A stretch of 64,000 nucleotides of DNA from Lobosporangium transversale (lineage: Eukaryota > Mortierellomycota > Mortierellomycetes > Mortierellales > Mortierellaceae), in NCBI RefSeq assembly GCF_002105155.1, contig NW_019029005.1:1-64000 (forward strand), read 5' to 3'. Below the pieces are notes generated by a model. The model was not told the origin of the DNA. It did no database searches and saw only the letters and a list, made by a program, of their open reading frames with translations. This document shows, one piece after another, positions 1 through 10,801 of the stretch (positions are counted from its first letter, which is position 1; each line of letters starts with the position of its first letter). The position numbers were made by a program, and so were the translations under genes.

Positions 1-115
1 CCTTAGCTAGAATATCCTCACTAACCAAATTTATTGTCTTGAAGAGAATCTCAGTAATCGAGAAAGCCTCCTCGCCATTGTGTATACCATAGGCATCACA
101 TAATGATATGTGCTT
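1..115 (-). CDS. possible 3' or internal exon running off the left edge
   Basis: The minus strand is open from about position 115 to the left edge and reads like ordinary protein, for example the stretch DAYGIHNGEEAFSITEIL. No start codon or splice site can be fixed because the window ends here. I do not recognise the family. Chance is a real alternative at this length. Confidence 0.2.
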
Positions 116-159
116 TAAAGGAAAGAACTAATATAGAAACAGCTGAGAGAGGTGCTGTT

Positions 160-565
160 TCAGCTGCTATATTTGGTGTAGTTTTGTCCTATTGATTTGG
201 ACGATTTGAAACTCGAGACGGTTACGCGGCTTGGCCGTGTAGGAGGGCCGAATACAGTAACGACTATCTTCAGTATAGCCAAGGATCCGTAATATGACTT
301 TATGTGCGGCACGCCATCATTGATTTCAAAATGAACTGAAGAGACGCTGTTGAGTGCGAGATGATTCATATTAACGGTACAGCATTGATTGAAATGCTTG
401 ATGGGTATTGTCACAATCTTCTTGGTAGTTTTCATTCTCCAGAGCCGTACGATGTACAATAATGCGATAGCAGCGGATACAAGCGCTAAAACTTACACCA
501 AGGCCATCGTCGTAGATGTGCACATATGTTGCATATACTCCAAGTTGCTTATTTCTATCATACAT
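160..565 (-). CDS. possible small single-pass membrane protein, frameshifted
   Basis: Two overlapping minus-strand frames look like one gene broken by a single base near position 485. The upstream frame starts with an ATG at 565. The downstream frame carries a hydrophobic segment (around VSAAIALLYIV), then a basic stop-transfer stretch (RLWRMKTTKK), and runs to a stop at 160. Joined they would give roughly 135 residues: a short N-terminus, one membrane segment and a soluble tail of about 90 residues. The family is unknown to me, and the hydrophobic-basic pattern is the main reason to list it. It could also be chance. Confidence 0.3.
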
Positions 566-567
566 AC

Positions 568-2089
568 CTTAGAAGCATAGCATTTATAACAGGAGTCCGT
601 TATGAAGCCCTCCCATGCTGTTGTATGGTTACAAAAATGTGGTAAATGTTATGATAATATTAAGACATGTATTAATTAACTGTACAGACAAATAAGTTTT
701 AACGCATAAGCAACTGCTGAATGGGGAGAGAATTAGCGATAGGTGCATAATTAAGTGTGTATGCCGATGTGCAACAGTTGAAAATATTATTCTGAATCAT
801 AAACGAAAATGCGCTCAAAGTTGAGTGGTTAACGAGGACACGAAAAATTTGACACATGGAGCTTGTACGAGAACTTTATTTAATCTTTTGGGCGAACAAA
901 GATTTGCCGTCTAATTTGAACGCATTTTTTTTTTTTTTTTTTTTTTTGGGAATTAGGAAGCAAAGATTTTCTCTTCTTTCACTTCCTACTGTGTATGATG
1001 GATAAAATGCTCCTTTATTAGCATCATATAGCAAGGTACCTTTGAAGTCCAAGTCATCGAGTGTGCCAAGTAAACTTGAGGAGAGGAGAAGGGCTTATAA
1101 GCGTTATGGGATTATTTGCAGCATATGAACTTATGGCTGCACCAAAGAACAAGCAAATGAGGCCTATCACATCCATTTGTTAGTCCTTTCTGAATACAAT
1201 TTAATCAGATACTTGCAGAGGTGGAGGGAGATAGTGCAAAGATACCGTCCAACTGACTCGATCCATACAGACCCTGTGTCAATTGTATATACAGCAAAGC
1301 GGTTCTAAACATGGCCATATGGTGCTGAAAGAAGAGCTTTGACGGCTCAGAGGGATACATAAACGAAGTAATCTATAAATAAGGCAGTAAACAAGCAAAC
1401 AGTAGAAGGTCAATGGAAAAAAGGATATAGGTATGAGGGAAAGCCTCTCTTGTTAGGTTACACAGTCGAACCAGGATAGCTTGGGCCCGACAGGCGCTCA
1501 GTAACAGCAATGGAACAAACAGCAATAGTGACAATAATACGGCAACATCATCATGATAAGCCATTGCCACAGGCTTTCTAAGAGAGGAAATGGATGAATA
1601 GAGAGGAGTCTGCATTTTAAATACCCCCCTTGTGGAAGGGTCTGGCTATTTTCTCTTGAGGATGAAAAATCAAAATAGCTGGAGATGGCATGACCATCAT
1701 TGTCTCCTCGCAGTGTGCCTGGGGAACAGTAATAGGCCGTACAGTAGCGTAGCAGCATCGCAGCGCAACCATTTTCTGGTAAAGAGTGGTTAAAACAGAG
1801 AGTAGGTATTGAAATCTCAATTGTCAATGTGAACGGGGAATTCGTATGGTTTGAATAACATAGAGTGCCCTTCATGCGTGGGTCATGGGCGAAAACAATG
1901 GCCTGATGAATCCAACAATGCATGAGAGGATGTGTCTAGAGCCATAATGCTGAGGCCAACCACCTTACTTTACTCAATAGAATATGACATGACAGCCAAT
2001 CAACTGAAATTTTATTGTTATTAGCTGGTCTCATCCTTACAAGCCATCTTCAATTGCTACTTCTCCAACTCTCCATATTTGAGGGTTTT
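568..2089. other. intergenic region without a supported gene
   Basis: AT-rich. It contains a run of 23 T at 925-947. Short open frames on the minus strand between 1373 and 1923 have cysteine- and tyrosine-rich composition typical of chance translation and show no splice-consistent extension. Confidence 0.5.
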
Positions 2090-3508
2090 TTATGCTTTTA
2101 TGCTGTCGACAGCTGCTACAGCTTCTGTGGCAATATCATGCATGACATGCCGTTTGTGCAGGTCCTTTAGTGCGTATTGTAATGAAGCTTCATACGCAAA
2201 GGAAATGATAGAATCGTTGATAAAGATATAGTCTTGTGCCAGGGCACGGATACAGTTGACTACACGCGCAATCGACTCGCGATCACTAGGGGTGATATCC
2301 TCCTTCATTTGTTGAAAAAAGGGAATTAAAATTAGTTTTTTCTTTTCTTTAATCTATCATTCTATATTCAAGCCTTTACCGTCTTTGTTTACCTTGTTTT
2401 TATTCGAATAAACTTGCTCTGTATCAATCTCGTCCAAGCTCTGGGGTACGTGTGCGCTAACCCAGATATATCCGTTCAATCCCAAGATTACATCCACGCC
2501 ACAGGATAAGGAATGGAAATGAGATTTGCATCGTTGTACTAAAGCTGGTGAGACCGAAATAAACGATCCATTTCGAAGTTTACCGTATTTCAAACTGCGT
2601 GTATGAATCGAATAAGCACCGTCACCAAAGAAGGCTTGCACTTCTGCCACGACTAAATCGCCTTCCATAAAGAAATTCCGCATTTGTAACTCATCTGACT
2701 CCTGTTTTCGTCGTTGAACACCTCCTGGTAAATTAACTGAGCTTAACATTAAGATTGCATCCTGACGAGCATTCACATCCACTTTCCAACGTTTCTGAGC
2801 GACCTCTGTAATCCTGCCAACAACTACATCTCCAATTTCTCCCGCATATCTTTTATTTTAAAAATCATCCATTCATCAGTGGTAATGACAAAGCAGATAA
2901 TTATTAAGAAAGGTAAATGAGTATAGAACATTAGTCAGTTGCTGATTAATCGAAAAAATAAATAAATAAATAAACGAAGAATAGCAAATAGTAAGGCATA
3001 ATTAGGTATAATGGTTTTTCTAACCTTGTATGCAATGGCCTGACAGAAATCAACTTGTTGACACGCTCTACAACTCCTGCAAGACTTGACAAAACCTTTT
3101 CATCTTCAACATATGTTCCGTGTCCACTATGTAATGTACACCAGTAGTTATAGCGCAAGCGTGTTAACTCATTTCCGCTTGTATTATATATTGCACTTTC
3201 TAAATAGGGATCATTCTCCCCACCCCTTCTTGTTGATATATGAGCAGATCAGAATTTAAAATAAAAAGCTGTCTTTTTCTTTCTTTTTACCGCATGAACG
3301 CAGCGTCGGAGGTGATAACCTCTGCTGGTGTGACAACATGGATAGTAGGGTCCTTGATAATGCCTCCCTCTAATTTATTCTCATGATGGTGCTCATCATC
3401 ATCTATATCCATTTCGTGCTCTGCTGTGAATTTCTTTTTGCTTCCACGCATATTGCTCTTATTGTCCAAAGCAGCCTTTGGGACTGGTGAATGAAATGTG
3501 ACATTCAT
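2090..3508 (-). CDS. RRP4: exosome complex RNA-binding subunit Rrp4 (EXOSC2 homologue)
   Basis: Rrp4 is a cap subunit of the RNA exosome, which degrades and trims RNA 3'-to-5' in nucleus and cytoplasm. Four exons join in frame without any break: 3291-3508, 3025-3126, 2393-2849 and 2090-2302, giving 329 residues, a normal length for the family. The order is an acidic/basic N-terminus, a short N-terminal domain with [10 protein letters not shown] (about residues 74-84), an S1 domain beginning near [13 protein letters not shown] (about 108-120), and a KH-type domain with the GLNGYIW motif near residue 230. Donors are GTAAAA, GTTAGA and GTAAAC; acceptors are ATAG, AAAG and GAAG. The ATG at 3508 is the only in-frame start. 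Its intact frame contrasts with the conserved genes right of 42 kb. Confidence 0.92.
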
Positions 3509-4190
3509 GTTTTGCCAATGTTAAAAAGACGTTGCTTTAATGATTCCTTTTGTCCGATGTCAAGTACTCCTTGGTGATTGTTGTGCAGTGAAAAAGCCTA
3601 ACTTGTTCTGCAATGTTGCAAGAAAAAGAAAAAAAAAAAGCGATACAAACACTTTTTGTAAAATGTTGTTTATCCAAGATATGCCAGTCACTAACTATTA
3701 TCTTATGAAAGTTCTCATATTTCCTCATTCGGCATCTGTTGTATCTGGCTGTCTGACAAAAAAAGGAGTAAGGGGAAGGAAGGGAAAGGGAAGGGCCTCT
3801 TTTTTTTTTGCCTCCAAACGGCTGTACAGGATGAGCAAGCAATAACAGTAATAATAAAATACCAGGAGTGACAAACCTTTTACCCTGGTGGTGCGCCTCA
3901 GCACTTTATTCTTGGTCTTCCAAAACAAAAAGAGCAAATACCACAGATTCTCCCTCCCTTCTCTCTCCTTGACTTTTAGCAGTTGAGGATAGATCCAGTT
4001 CCTATAATTTATTTAGTTATTTCTGCTCACACCAACTCCTTTTTTTTTGCTTTTGCATCTCATGCATGGGTCGGAGCAAGGGTAGGAATGCGGGGTCAGG
4101 GCCATTGAGGTCGGATAGCGCCAGGCCCTTGGACCAATCCACACCTCAACCCCTTTTGTTACTTCAAGCACTTTAACTTTTACACCCTTT
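3509..4190. other. intergenic region between RRP4 and the small secretory protein gene
   Basis: These two genes are divergent, so the stretch should carry both promoters. It has pyrimidine-rich blocks and a purine-rich block near 3775-3797. Overlapping open frames on both strands at 3537-3845 are mirror images of a low-complexity stretch, and I do not treat them as genes. Confidence 0.5.
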
Positions 4191-4193
4191 TTC

Positions 4194-4207
4194 CTTTTTT
4201 ATAAATA
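4194..4207 (+). promoter_or_regulatory. TATA-like box upstream of the 4333 gene
   Basis: TTTTTTATAAATAT lies about 130 bases before the ATG at 4333. It is followed by a CT-rich stretch and then a CAA-rich leader immediately before the start codon, a common fungal promoter layout. Position and sequence only. Confidence 0.45.
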
Positions 4208-4332
4208 TGTCATCCTTTTATTCCTTCCTTCTTTTCTCAGTCATTATCCTTCGCACTTTCACATTGTCTTTGCCCGCCATTAAATTTCCACATTAGACAT
4301 TAGACTACTCTACTACAACAACAATAAAAAAA

Positions 4333-4782
4333 ATGATGCAACCAAATCACATCAAGGCCCATAACCAACTCAGCCGTAGATCAAGATCAGCTCCATCTTC
4401 GACTTCTTACTTCTCCCATTCTTCTTCCCGCCCATCTATCTCCTTTTCTTCCTTTTTCGTCACTTTGGTCCTCTCCTGCCTTCTCTTCCTGATGGTGTCT
4501 GCCACATTTTCCGATGCAGCTGCCATTCCCCCAGGTGCGAGTACAGCAACAGGAACAAAAGGAAAAGGTCGTGATCACGGTTATGCGAAACAAGCAGTGA
4601 TCAATAAACGCAACTTTACGCCTCCGGAGGGGCATGATTGGAAGGAATCAGATGGACGGAACGTCAACACTTTACCTGTGGAGCCTAATCGCCCCATGAA
4701 GAGGAGGGACGTGAAGCGCGCATACACCCCACCTGGTTGTGGTGATCAGTATGACAAAGGCCAGCCCCACGCTACCTATTAA
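4333..4782 (+). CDS. small secretory-pathway protein with Lys-Arg processing-like sites
   Basis: This is an unspliced 149-residue protein of unknown family. A Ser/Arg-rich N-terminus of about 40 residues precedes a strong hydrophobic segment (about residues 40-57, FFVTLVLSCLLFLMV) and a small-residue stretch ending DAAA at 61-64, so it is either a signal peptide with a long n-region or a signal anchor. The remainder is hydrophilic and carries KR at 92-93, KRR at 123-125 and KR at 128-129. The first and last are each followed directly by a related motif, NFTPPEG and AYTPPGCG. That layout is what Kex2-processed fungal peptide precursors show, which is an inference here. The ATG has an AAAAAAATG context and a TATA-like box about 130 bases upstream. 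A second methionine follows immediately. Cysteines are few (residues 49 and 136), so it is not a disulfide-rich effector. Confidence 0.7.
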   Translation: MMQPNHIKAHNQLSRRSRSAPSSTSYFSHSSSRPSISFSSFFVTLVLSCLLFLMVSATFSDAAAIPPGASTATGTKGKGRDHGYAKQAVINKRNFTPPEGHDWKESDGRNVNTLPVEPNRPMKRRDVKRAYTPPGCGDQYDKGQPHATY

Positions 4783-6779
4783 AAATAAAATAAAGAGGCG
4801 GAGGGGTTTCTGAAAACCGTGCATGAACCACTTTCGCATGCTCTCATCCATCTGTGTGCCTTTATTTTTACTAATCAATTACACAGTCAATAAAACTATA
4901 ATAACCAGTAGAAGAGGCAATGAGCATCTTTGCTTATACTTATAAATGTGGTCTTATTAACCATATCACAAATGAACAGGGGCCTTTAGTCCAAGCTGTA
5001 TGGCAACAGCTTAATGAGATGGAAAAATGCGAGAAATGCTTTACTAGAATTAAGAAACATTCATCTTTTAAAGCAACCTTCAGTATGCAAGATGACGGAT
5101 AGTAGTTCTAGTACCATTTTAGATCCCATCTGCAGCTTATCATCATCCAGCATTCGGCTTCTGTGAGGGGAAAGGATATTATAAAGTGGAGTCGAGCCCC
5201 TTCTAGGTATTCTTTTATTGCCAATCAATGCAAAAGTCCAGAAACTACCCTTAGAAGTGAATAAAGTAAGATCTGTTCCGTCACCAAGTAGATCTGTATC
5301 TTCTTGATAGTGAGCCAAGACGTGAAGAAAGAAAACAAGGGAGAGAAAGAAAGGGTGGGAGCAAAGGGTGGGAGCAAAGGGTGGGGCATATATGGCCCTG
5401 ACTCTCGGATAATAGGCTTAAGTCGTCATGTTATTCGATTTGGTCAGCTATATTGGAAGATATAATGATTAAGACAATTCATGATATTGTTGGAATTAGA
5501 TTCTTGTAGTGGTAATTATTAAAGCGGGAAACTTTCAGCCATTATGATAAAATAAGAGACTCTTAAAAAGACACAACAGTAAACGCACACAAAGTCTAAA
5601 CGATAGCAGTTAGTACTCAATCAGCGAAAGGTGTTGGGGAGAGTGATTCACATAAACGAGAGCAGATAACGCTGTACACTTAGTGGTTCTGTACAAAGAA
5701 CGATCAAAGAGTCAAAGCCTACCAATTTGCAGCATTTTATAAGGTGAATGGAGATTGGGACTTGTGCAACATTATTGAGCCCTGTTACAGGAAAGCTTCA
5801 TTGTGCTCGAAAATCCATCTGTGTGTACAATTCCGAAGGAATATTGATGAAAAATGAAATGCTCAAAGGATATTATGTTTTACAAGGCTTCAAACACTGT
5901 AAATAATAACTACGAGATTGCAGGCGTATTGCCGCTATGAATCACCCTATATTTATCAGCTGTGCGGTTAATCGAGACTACCGATGTGCCGCACCCCAGA
6001 AATGAGTTGTCCTGATCTCGTTTATAAACCCGGTGCCTGTTAGTATTAGGTCCTTATATCCAGTCCAATAAGCCCTCGCTTTGCTTTGATTTCTTGCTAA
6101 GGTTGCTATGTGCTTTACTAAGATCCAGAGCGGGTAGTTTTTGTAATTGTGTAATAGATCTTGTAGTAAAGTTATTATTTTTTTTGGTGAAGTATTGAAG
6201 TGTAGTTTTATAGTGTAGTAGCTTGATGCAGTAGTTGTGTCTAGTTGTGGGTAGTTGTGGGTAGTTTTGTATCGTGTTGTTGTGTGTGATGAACGTGTTG
6301 TTTGGATCACCTCCATTTTCCTGGCTCATAACATCTACGCGTTTTTACTCGTGTTTCCTTTCAATATGGTAACCATGTGCTCATACTTGAGAGTCACTAC
6401 AAGTCGGTTGAATCTTTTCCCTAAGTTTCTCGCTAAAGAAACAATTGTTAAGAAGATTGTATTTAGTAAGGCCAGGTCGCTATGGTGTCTTTCTTTTTAA
6501 AGATTGCCTAGCGTGCTTTTGAATTGTCCCAATGAGCTAGTAGCGGCATTCAATAGCATGTGAGATGCTTCAAAAAAAAAAATAAAAATAAAAAAAATAA
6601 AATGGGGCATGGATCGTGATTCAAATAAAAGGATTCATACTCTTACACAAAGTGGCCATGATGGCGACATCATAATCAGAGAACATACCATGTTGAAAAA
6701 GTGGAATAAGAAGAGAGGGATGCTACTTAGCATTATACTGATCTATGGCCACGTGACCGCATCAATACTTCAGGATTGA
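4783..6779. other. intergenic region with short tandem repeats
   Basis: No gene is supported. At about 5353-5391 the purine-rich unit GGGTGGGAGCAAA occurs in tandem. At 6241-6267 there is a short run of TAGTTGTGGG units, which creates the Thr/Tyr-rich minus-strand frames at 5978-6329. An A/T simple-sequence patch lies at 6571-6603. Confidence 0.45.
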
Positions 6780-6797
6780 TCAATTAACAAAAAAAAG

Positions 6798-7685
6798 GTT
6801 GCTCTTAACTTTCCGCCCCAGTGGCGCACTGACAGGATACTGCGGCCAGTATGGATAAATCCAGAGTACATGCCAGGCAAATTGGAGTTTATCTCTGCTA
6901 GGGAACGAGCTGTAGCATACAGATCCTGTCGTTTGGAAGAAAACACCAAGAACGGTACTTTTCATTTACACCCGGTTCTCCAAACAGCCCTCAACAACAT
7001 TGGACTGATGTCGATCAAGGATGACTTAGCTCAACCTATTAATTGCATCGTTATAGAAGGCAAGAAGATAAAGAGCTTTAAGAAATCCTCCACGAAGGAC
7101 TTTCGGAGACTTGTTTTTAAGGCAACCTATCCGGTCTTAACTCCTCTTATGCGTAATCTATTTGAACGCCGCCCAGACCCTAAACTGAATGCAAGCTTTT
7201 GGATGTCATTTTGGTGTCTGCCTTTACCACGCAATGCGAGGAATGTGTGGTGGAGATTACTCATTGACAAGCTCCCCTTCGGTGTCCACCTCCATCGATA
7301 TATGCCTAATAAATCTCTTCTAATTTGTCAGATGTGTAGGAGGTTCCCTGAGACGGAACAACATCTGCTCTTCAGTTACCCCAAGAAGCTGGAAGTATGG
7401 CAGGGCGCAATGAAGAAATTTGTCGGAGAAAATGACTGGTCAGCTTTCCTACTGGAGTCGTTGTTCTATGCCAACCCGACGAAGATTAACCCACTCAACA
7501 ATGTGCCTGCCTTCTTACTCCTTAGTACCATCCTGGCAACAATCTGGAAATATCACCATGCCTGTGTTCGCCGAGGAGAAGACTTTGATGTTCCACGGGT
7601 CTTAGCTGGTACTGACATCGCTTTGAACCAGGTCATCAATCAGTTGGAGGAAAAGAGGAAAAGAGGAAAAGAGAGGAGAAACTGA
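6798..7685 (+). pseudogene. 5'-truncated non-LTR retrotransposon (LINE) C-terminal fragment, zf-RVT type
   Basis: An open frame of about 295 codons starts without its own ATG near 6798; the first methionine is at 6870. The C-terminal half carries the reverse-transcriptase-associated zinc-knuckle pattern of fungal LINEs: NVWWRLLIDKLPFG, then CQMC, EQHLLF and a Trp (positions about 7236-7400). The usual last cysteine of the knuckle reads Tyr here (FSYP), which suggests decay. The reverse transcriptase and endonuclease parts are absent upstream, as expected from 5' truncation during LINE insertion. The protein ends in a Lys/Arg-rich tail at 7685. I found no clear target-site duplication by eye. 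A small host gene is unlikely given the knuckle. Confidence 0.65.
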
Positions 7686-7854
7686 ACGCTCTTCGACTAG
7701 CCAATCTGCCCCTGATATCCGACACCAACTTCCCCACATAACCCCCACTGTATTTTATTTATTTTTCTCGGTTGTACTTTGTAAAAAAAGTATTCGTTTT
7801 GCTTTGAATTATTACACGAACGCTGAGTAGTAAAACTACTTAAAAAATCAGAAG

Positions 7855-7870
7855 GTACATGTACATGTAC
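7855..7870. repeat. perfect GTAC/CATG palindrome
   Basis: GTACATGTACATGTAC reads the same on both strands. It lies between the LINE relic and the AT-hook gene. No function can be assigned from sequence. Confidence 0.5.
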
Positions 7871-8122
7871 TTTAAACTAGCCAATCAAATAATTTAAAAA
7901 GGGAGAGGCTAGCCATTTTAGGCAACTTTTAAATAAATTTATCAAGTCACTAAGAGGATTTATCCAATATTAAACTAAATAAATCCAGTTAAAAACTTAA
8001 AAAGTAGGTTCCTACGAGAGATAGAATAAAAAAATCACTTCCTTCTTCCTTCACAATCAAAACATCATTAGCATTTCAACATTCATTTGCAATCTACAAA
8101 AAAAAAGATTCAATTCTTTCAC

Positions 8123-9193
8123 ATGAAACATGAACATGGTAAAACCATTTCCACCAAAGCGGGACGACTTATTTGTGAGGAAGAAGATGGCAAAGAAGAG
8201 GCAGTCATCGCGAAACCTCAACCTCAACCTCTATCCTTGCCAAAAGAGACGCGACTTGAGCGCGAGGAAGAGAACGACAAAAAAGGGGTTGCCATTGTAA
8301 AGTTTCCGCCTTCATTACCAGAGTTAGAGTCACAGTCAACACTACCCCGCCATCACAATCAGAACCGGCTCTACCAGTACCAAAAAAACGTGGTCGGCCC
8401 CGAAAGATAGGACCATCGCAGCCATCACGTCGAAAACGTCGTACCACTCCATCAGTAGCCCTGGAAAGACAACCTAGAAAGTTACTCTTATTACAAGATT
8501 TGCTGCCTAATTCAAAGGAGTCAGGTTGTTCACGCGTCTCAACTACCCAACCTCTATCCATGCCACAGCCGCCATTGCTACAGGAGGTAGGCGGCAATGT
8601 TGACTCATCTTCTGAGGACGTCGTCGACAGAGAACTAGACGGCTCAATCGATCAGGAGAAAGATGACATTATCGAATTGGGACCTGTTGCTAGCACAAGC
8701 AAGAGGCGACTATATGGAGCCAGATACAAGTATAACCCTGCTGCCCTGAGCTCGCTCAACGTTAGGAAGACTAGATTCAGAACAGTAACGACGTACGCTG
8801 TTTATCAGCGACGCTGGAGGGTGAGTGATTCATTTCATTATTCTTTTATTATTTTAGTACTCTAATCCTGCTCCGTATTTTTACTCTTTTTTTTTTTTTT
8901 TTTTTTTTTCTTTCTGCTAGATGTTCTGCAACGAGGATTTCAAGCCTGAAGATGAACTTGATGACCCTGAGGAGGCAAATACACCACTTGAATTTATATT
9001 CAAAGAAAAATTCTTCGTTACTCTAGAGCATTCGGTTCTTTTCATGAAAAAGGAATGTGATAGAAAGTTGACGAAACATATCGTGGAAGAACGAGGTGGA
9101 AGCTATAGAGAAGATGAGCATCCCTCTAGAGGAAGAGACTCAAGCTTCAATGGGCAAACGAAAGAAGAAAAAAGTGGAAGAAGCTCCATGTAA
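8123..9193 (+). CDS. AT-hook protein with Crypton-like core-binding segment (frameshifted)
   Basis: Exon 1 starts at the ATG at 8123. It is open in one frame to about 8340 and continues in another frame to the donor at 8820/8821 (GTGAGT), so there is one indel near 8340. It encodes a Pro-rich part, an AT-hook (KKRGRPRK, about 8383-8406), and an acidic Ser-rich stretch, ending with TTYAVYQRRWR. The intron at 8821-8920 has a poly-T tract before TTTCTGCTAG. Exon 2 (8921-9193) begins MFCNEDFKPEDELD. The junction RRWR|MFC matches, in phase and position, the AWQ|VFC junction of the two Crypton recombinases at 17.6-26.8 kb. I infer a Crypton-derived gene fragment or a domesticated relative limited to the N-terminal DNA-binding half; no recombinase residues are present. 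A host AT-hook gene with chance similarity remains possible. Confidence 0.5.
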
Positions 9194-10145
9194 GATGTCT
9201 GGGCCTGTGAGACTTGCTATCTGTAATCCATTCTAGGAAACTCGGAAATTTGATTGGATATCAATTTCTTTACACCCTCAACAGCTTATTCGTCAAACAA
9301 AAATATGTATTCCAAATTCAGGTTTCAGTATTTTCTTGTCGTGGTAAGAAAAGGTGATACAAAATTTATTAGATGTTAATTGTTACCGAGGGCGCGGTTC
9401 GTTATTTTTGTTGCTCTGTTCCCTCCCATTGCCGCCCCAGTCTTCGCCCTCTTTTCATCTGAACTAAGATTGGGGCGGAAGCTTGTGATCAATCTAATTT
9501 TGGGATACCTCCGTTCATCCGCCCAAAACAAGGTTTTGATATTTAGGCTTTCAGGGAAATCAGGTTAGATTTATTATCCGTTATAAGAATGAAGTGGTCA
9601 CATTTGTCAATGATGCTGCTTTGTCAATTATTGCTCAAAAATTGAACGCCCCAGTCAGTCGGACGGCCATGTATGATAGCCTCAAAAGTACTGCCTAGGG
9701 CTTCGATGTTGATAAAGCGGTAAATAAAGTCTTTAGTATTAAAGATTTATAAAGCATTTTTTTTTGTTCTCCATTGCCGCTATTAACACTTTAATGTAGC
9801 GCTTTCGGTCTTGTTGTGTTACATTGGCTCTGGAGATGAATATTTAGTCTGAATAACTCCATTAGTGATCAGTCTGATATATACATATTATTAAAGCGAA
9901 TCTTAATATTGTAAATGGCTCAATAAATGTTTTCTTGAATATGGGTCGTTTTCAAGACACTTCTTGGTAGAATTATAGCTACACCTTATATAAAAAATAG
10001 GAAAAAAAATACAAAGATTGCAGTTGCAGTTGATCCCGACGACAAACATACATAGTCCTTTTAAAAATAAAAAGTGGGCAAACGCGGAATGCTTTTTTGT
10101 TTCTCTTTTACTCAGCCCCATCGTTGGTACAATATTTTCCTCAAG
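9194..10145. other. intergenic region with a GC-rich hairpin and a possible decayed exon
   Basis: A near-perfect inverted repeat (CCGCCCCAGTCTT at 9432-9444 and its complement at 9466-9478, one mismatch, 21-base loop) stands out. From about 9562 a plus frame reads like protein (FIIRYKNEVVTFVNDAALS), meets one TAG near 9698 and continues 17 codons to TAA. It may be a decayed exon of unknown origin. Confidence 0.35.
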
Positions 10146-10154
10146 TATATAAAG
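10146..10154 (+). promoter_or_regulatory. TATA box of the 10241 gene
   Basis: TATATAAAG lies about 90 bases upstream of the ATG at 10241, a typical distance for a highly expressed fungal secreted-protein gene. Confidence 0.55.
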
Positions 10155-10240
10155 GGCCCGACAAGACAACAAAATAAATACCTTTAAAGCTAACCACCTT
10201 ACTTAACCACCCATCCACTACTCAAGGATCGAATAAAAAG

Positions 10241-10801
10241 ATGCTCAATCTATCCAAGACGCTGCTTGCCACCTCCTTTGCTTTGGCCCTTTTCAGCCAG
10301 GCCTCTGCAGTAGCTAATGTGACCGTTCCTCATATCCAAGGCAAGATCGAGAAGGGCCCTGTAAATCCTCATGGTGGTGTATCAGCCCTTGCTTCCCCTC
10401 CTTCCAGCACCAATCTCCGCCTTTGGGAACGTACAGACTACCAAGGCGGTTGCATCAAATGTCAAAAACTGCAATATAACACCTGTTATGCGGTAGATAT
10501 GGGCAAATCTGGCTTGTCGGGGCCTAACTCTCTGCGATTTGATCAGTTTGATACTCGAGATGGATATTCAGCACTTACATTTTATGATGGGGCTACTTGC
10601 AATGGCAATTGGAACCGTATGTCTGGCGTATGGAAGAATGCCGCCATCGTGTTTGGTAATCTAGGTCAGTGGGGCGGTAATCTTAGGTCGTTTAAGATCG
10701 CAGACTTTTTTGTCCCCTCTGAAGCTGGGCATCTACCATATGGAGACAGTTATGCCAAAACAATCTGTAAAAAGGTCTCGAGCAGCGAATGCCGTTTCTA
10801 G
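10241..10801 (+). CDS. secreted six-cysteine beta/gamma-crystallin-like protein (paralogue A)
   Basis: An unspliced 186-residue protein with a signal peptide (about residues 1-23, ending QASA). After a Pro/Gly-rich linker comes a domain opening LRLWERTDYQGGC, which resembles a Greek-key strand of the beta/gamma-crystallin fold, and closing with LRSFKIADFF. Cysteines are at 71, 74, 82, 120, 176 and 184. The spacing C-x2-C-x7-C and the C-G-x-W-like CNGNW motif recur in the neighbours at 14079 and 16315 and in a relic at 13.15 kb. The C-terminus ends SSECRF, and SxEC or NEC is shared by the family. Three disulfides and secretion are inferred; the function is unknown. Crystallin-fold secreted proteins include inhibitors, antimicrobial proteins and structural proteins, and nothing here chooses among them. 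Confidence 0.85.
   Translation: MLNLSKTLLATSFALALFSQASAVANVTVPHIQGKIEKGPVNPHGGVSALASPPSSTNLRLWERTDYQGGCIKCQKLQYNTCYAVDMGKSGLSGPNSLRFDQFDTRDGYSALTFYDGATCNGNWNRMSGVWKNAAIVFGNLGQWGGNLRSFKIADFFVPSEAGHLPYGDSYAKTICKKVSSSECRF

Noticed and set aside
3537-3845. Overlapping 101-codon frames on both strands
   Set aside because: Same length on both strands over low-complexity sequence, no family resemblance, no splice support.
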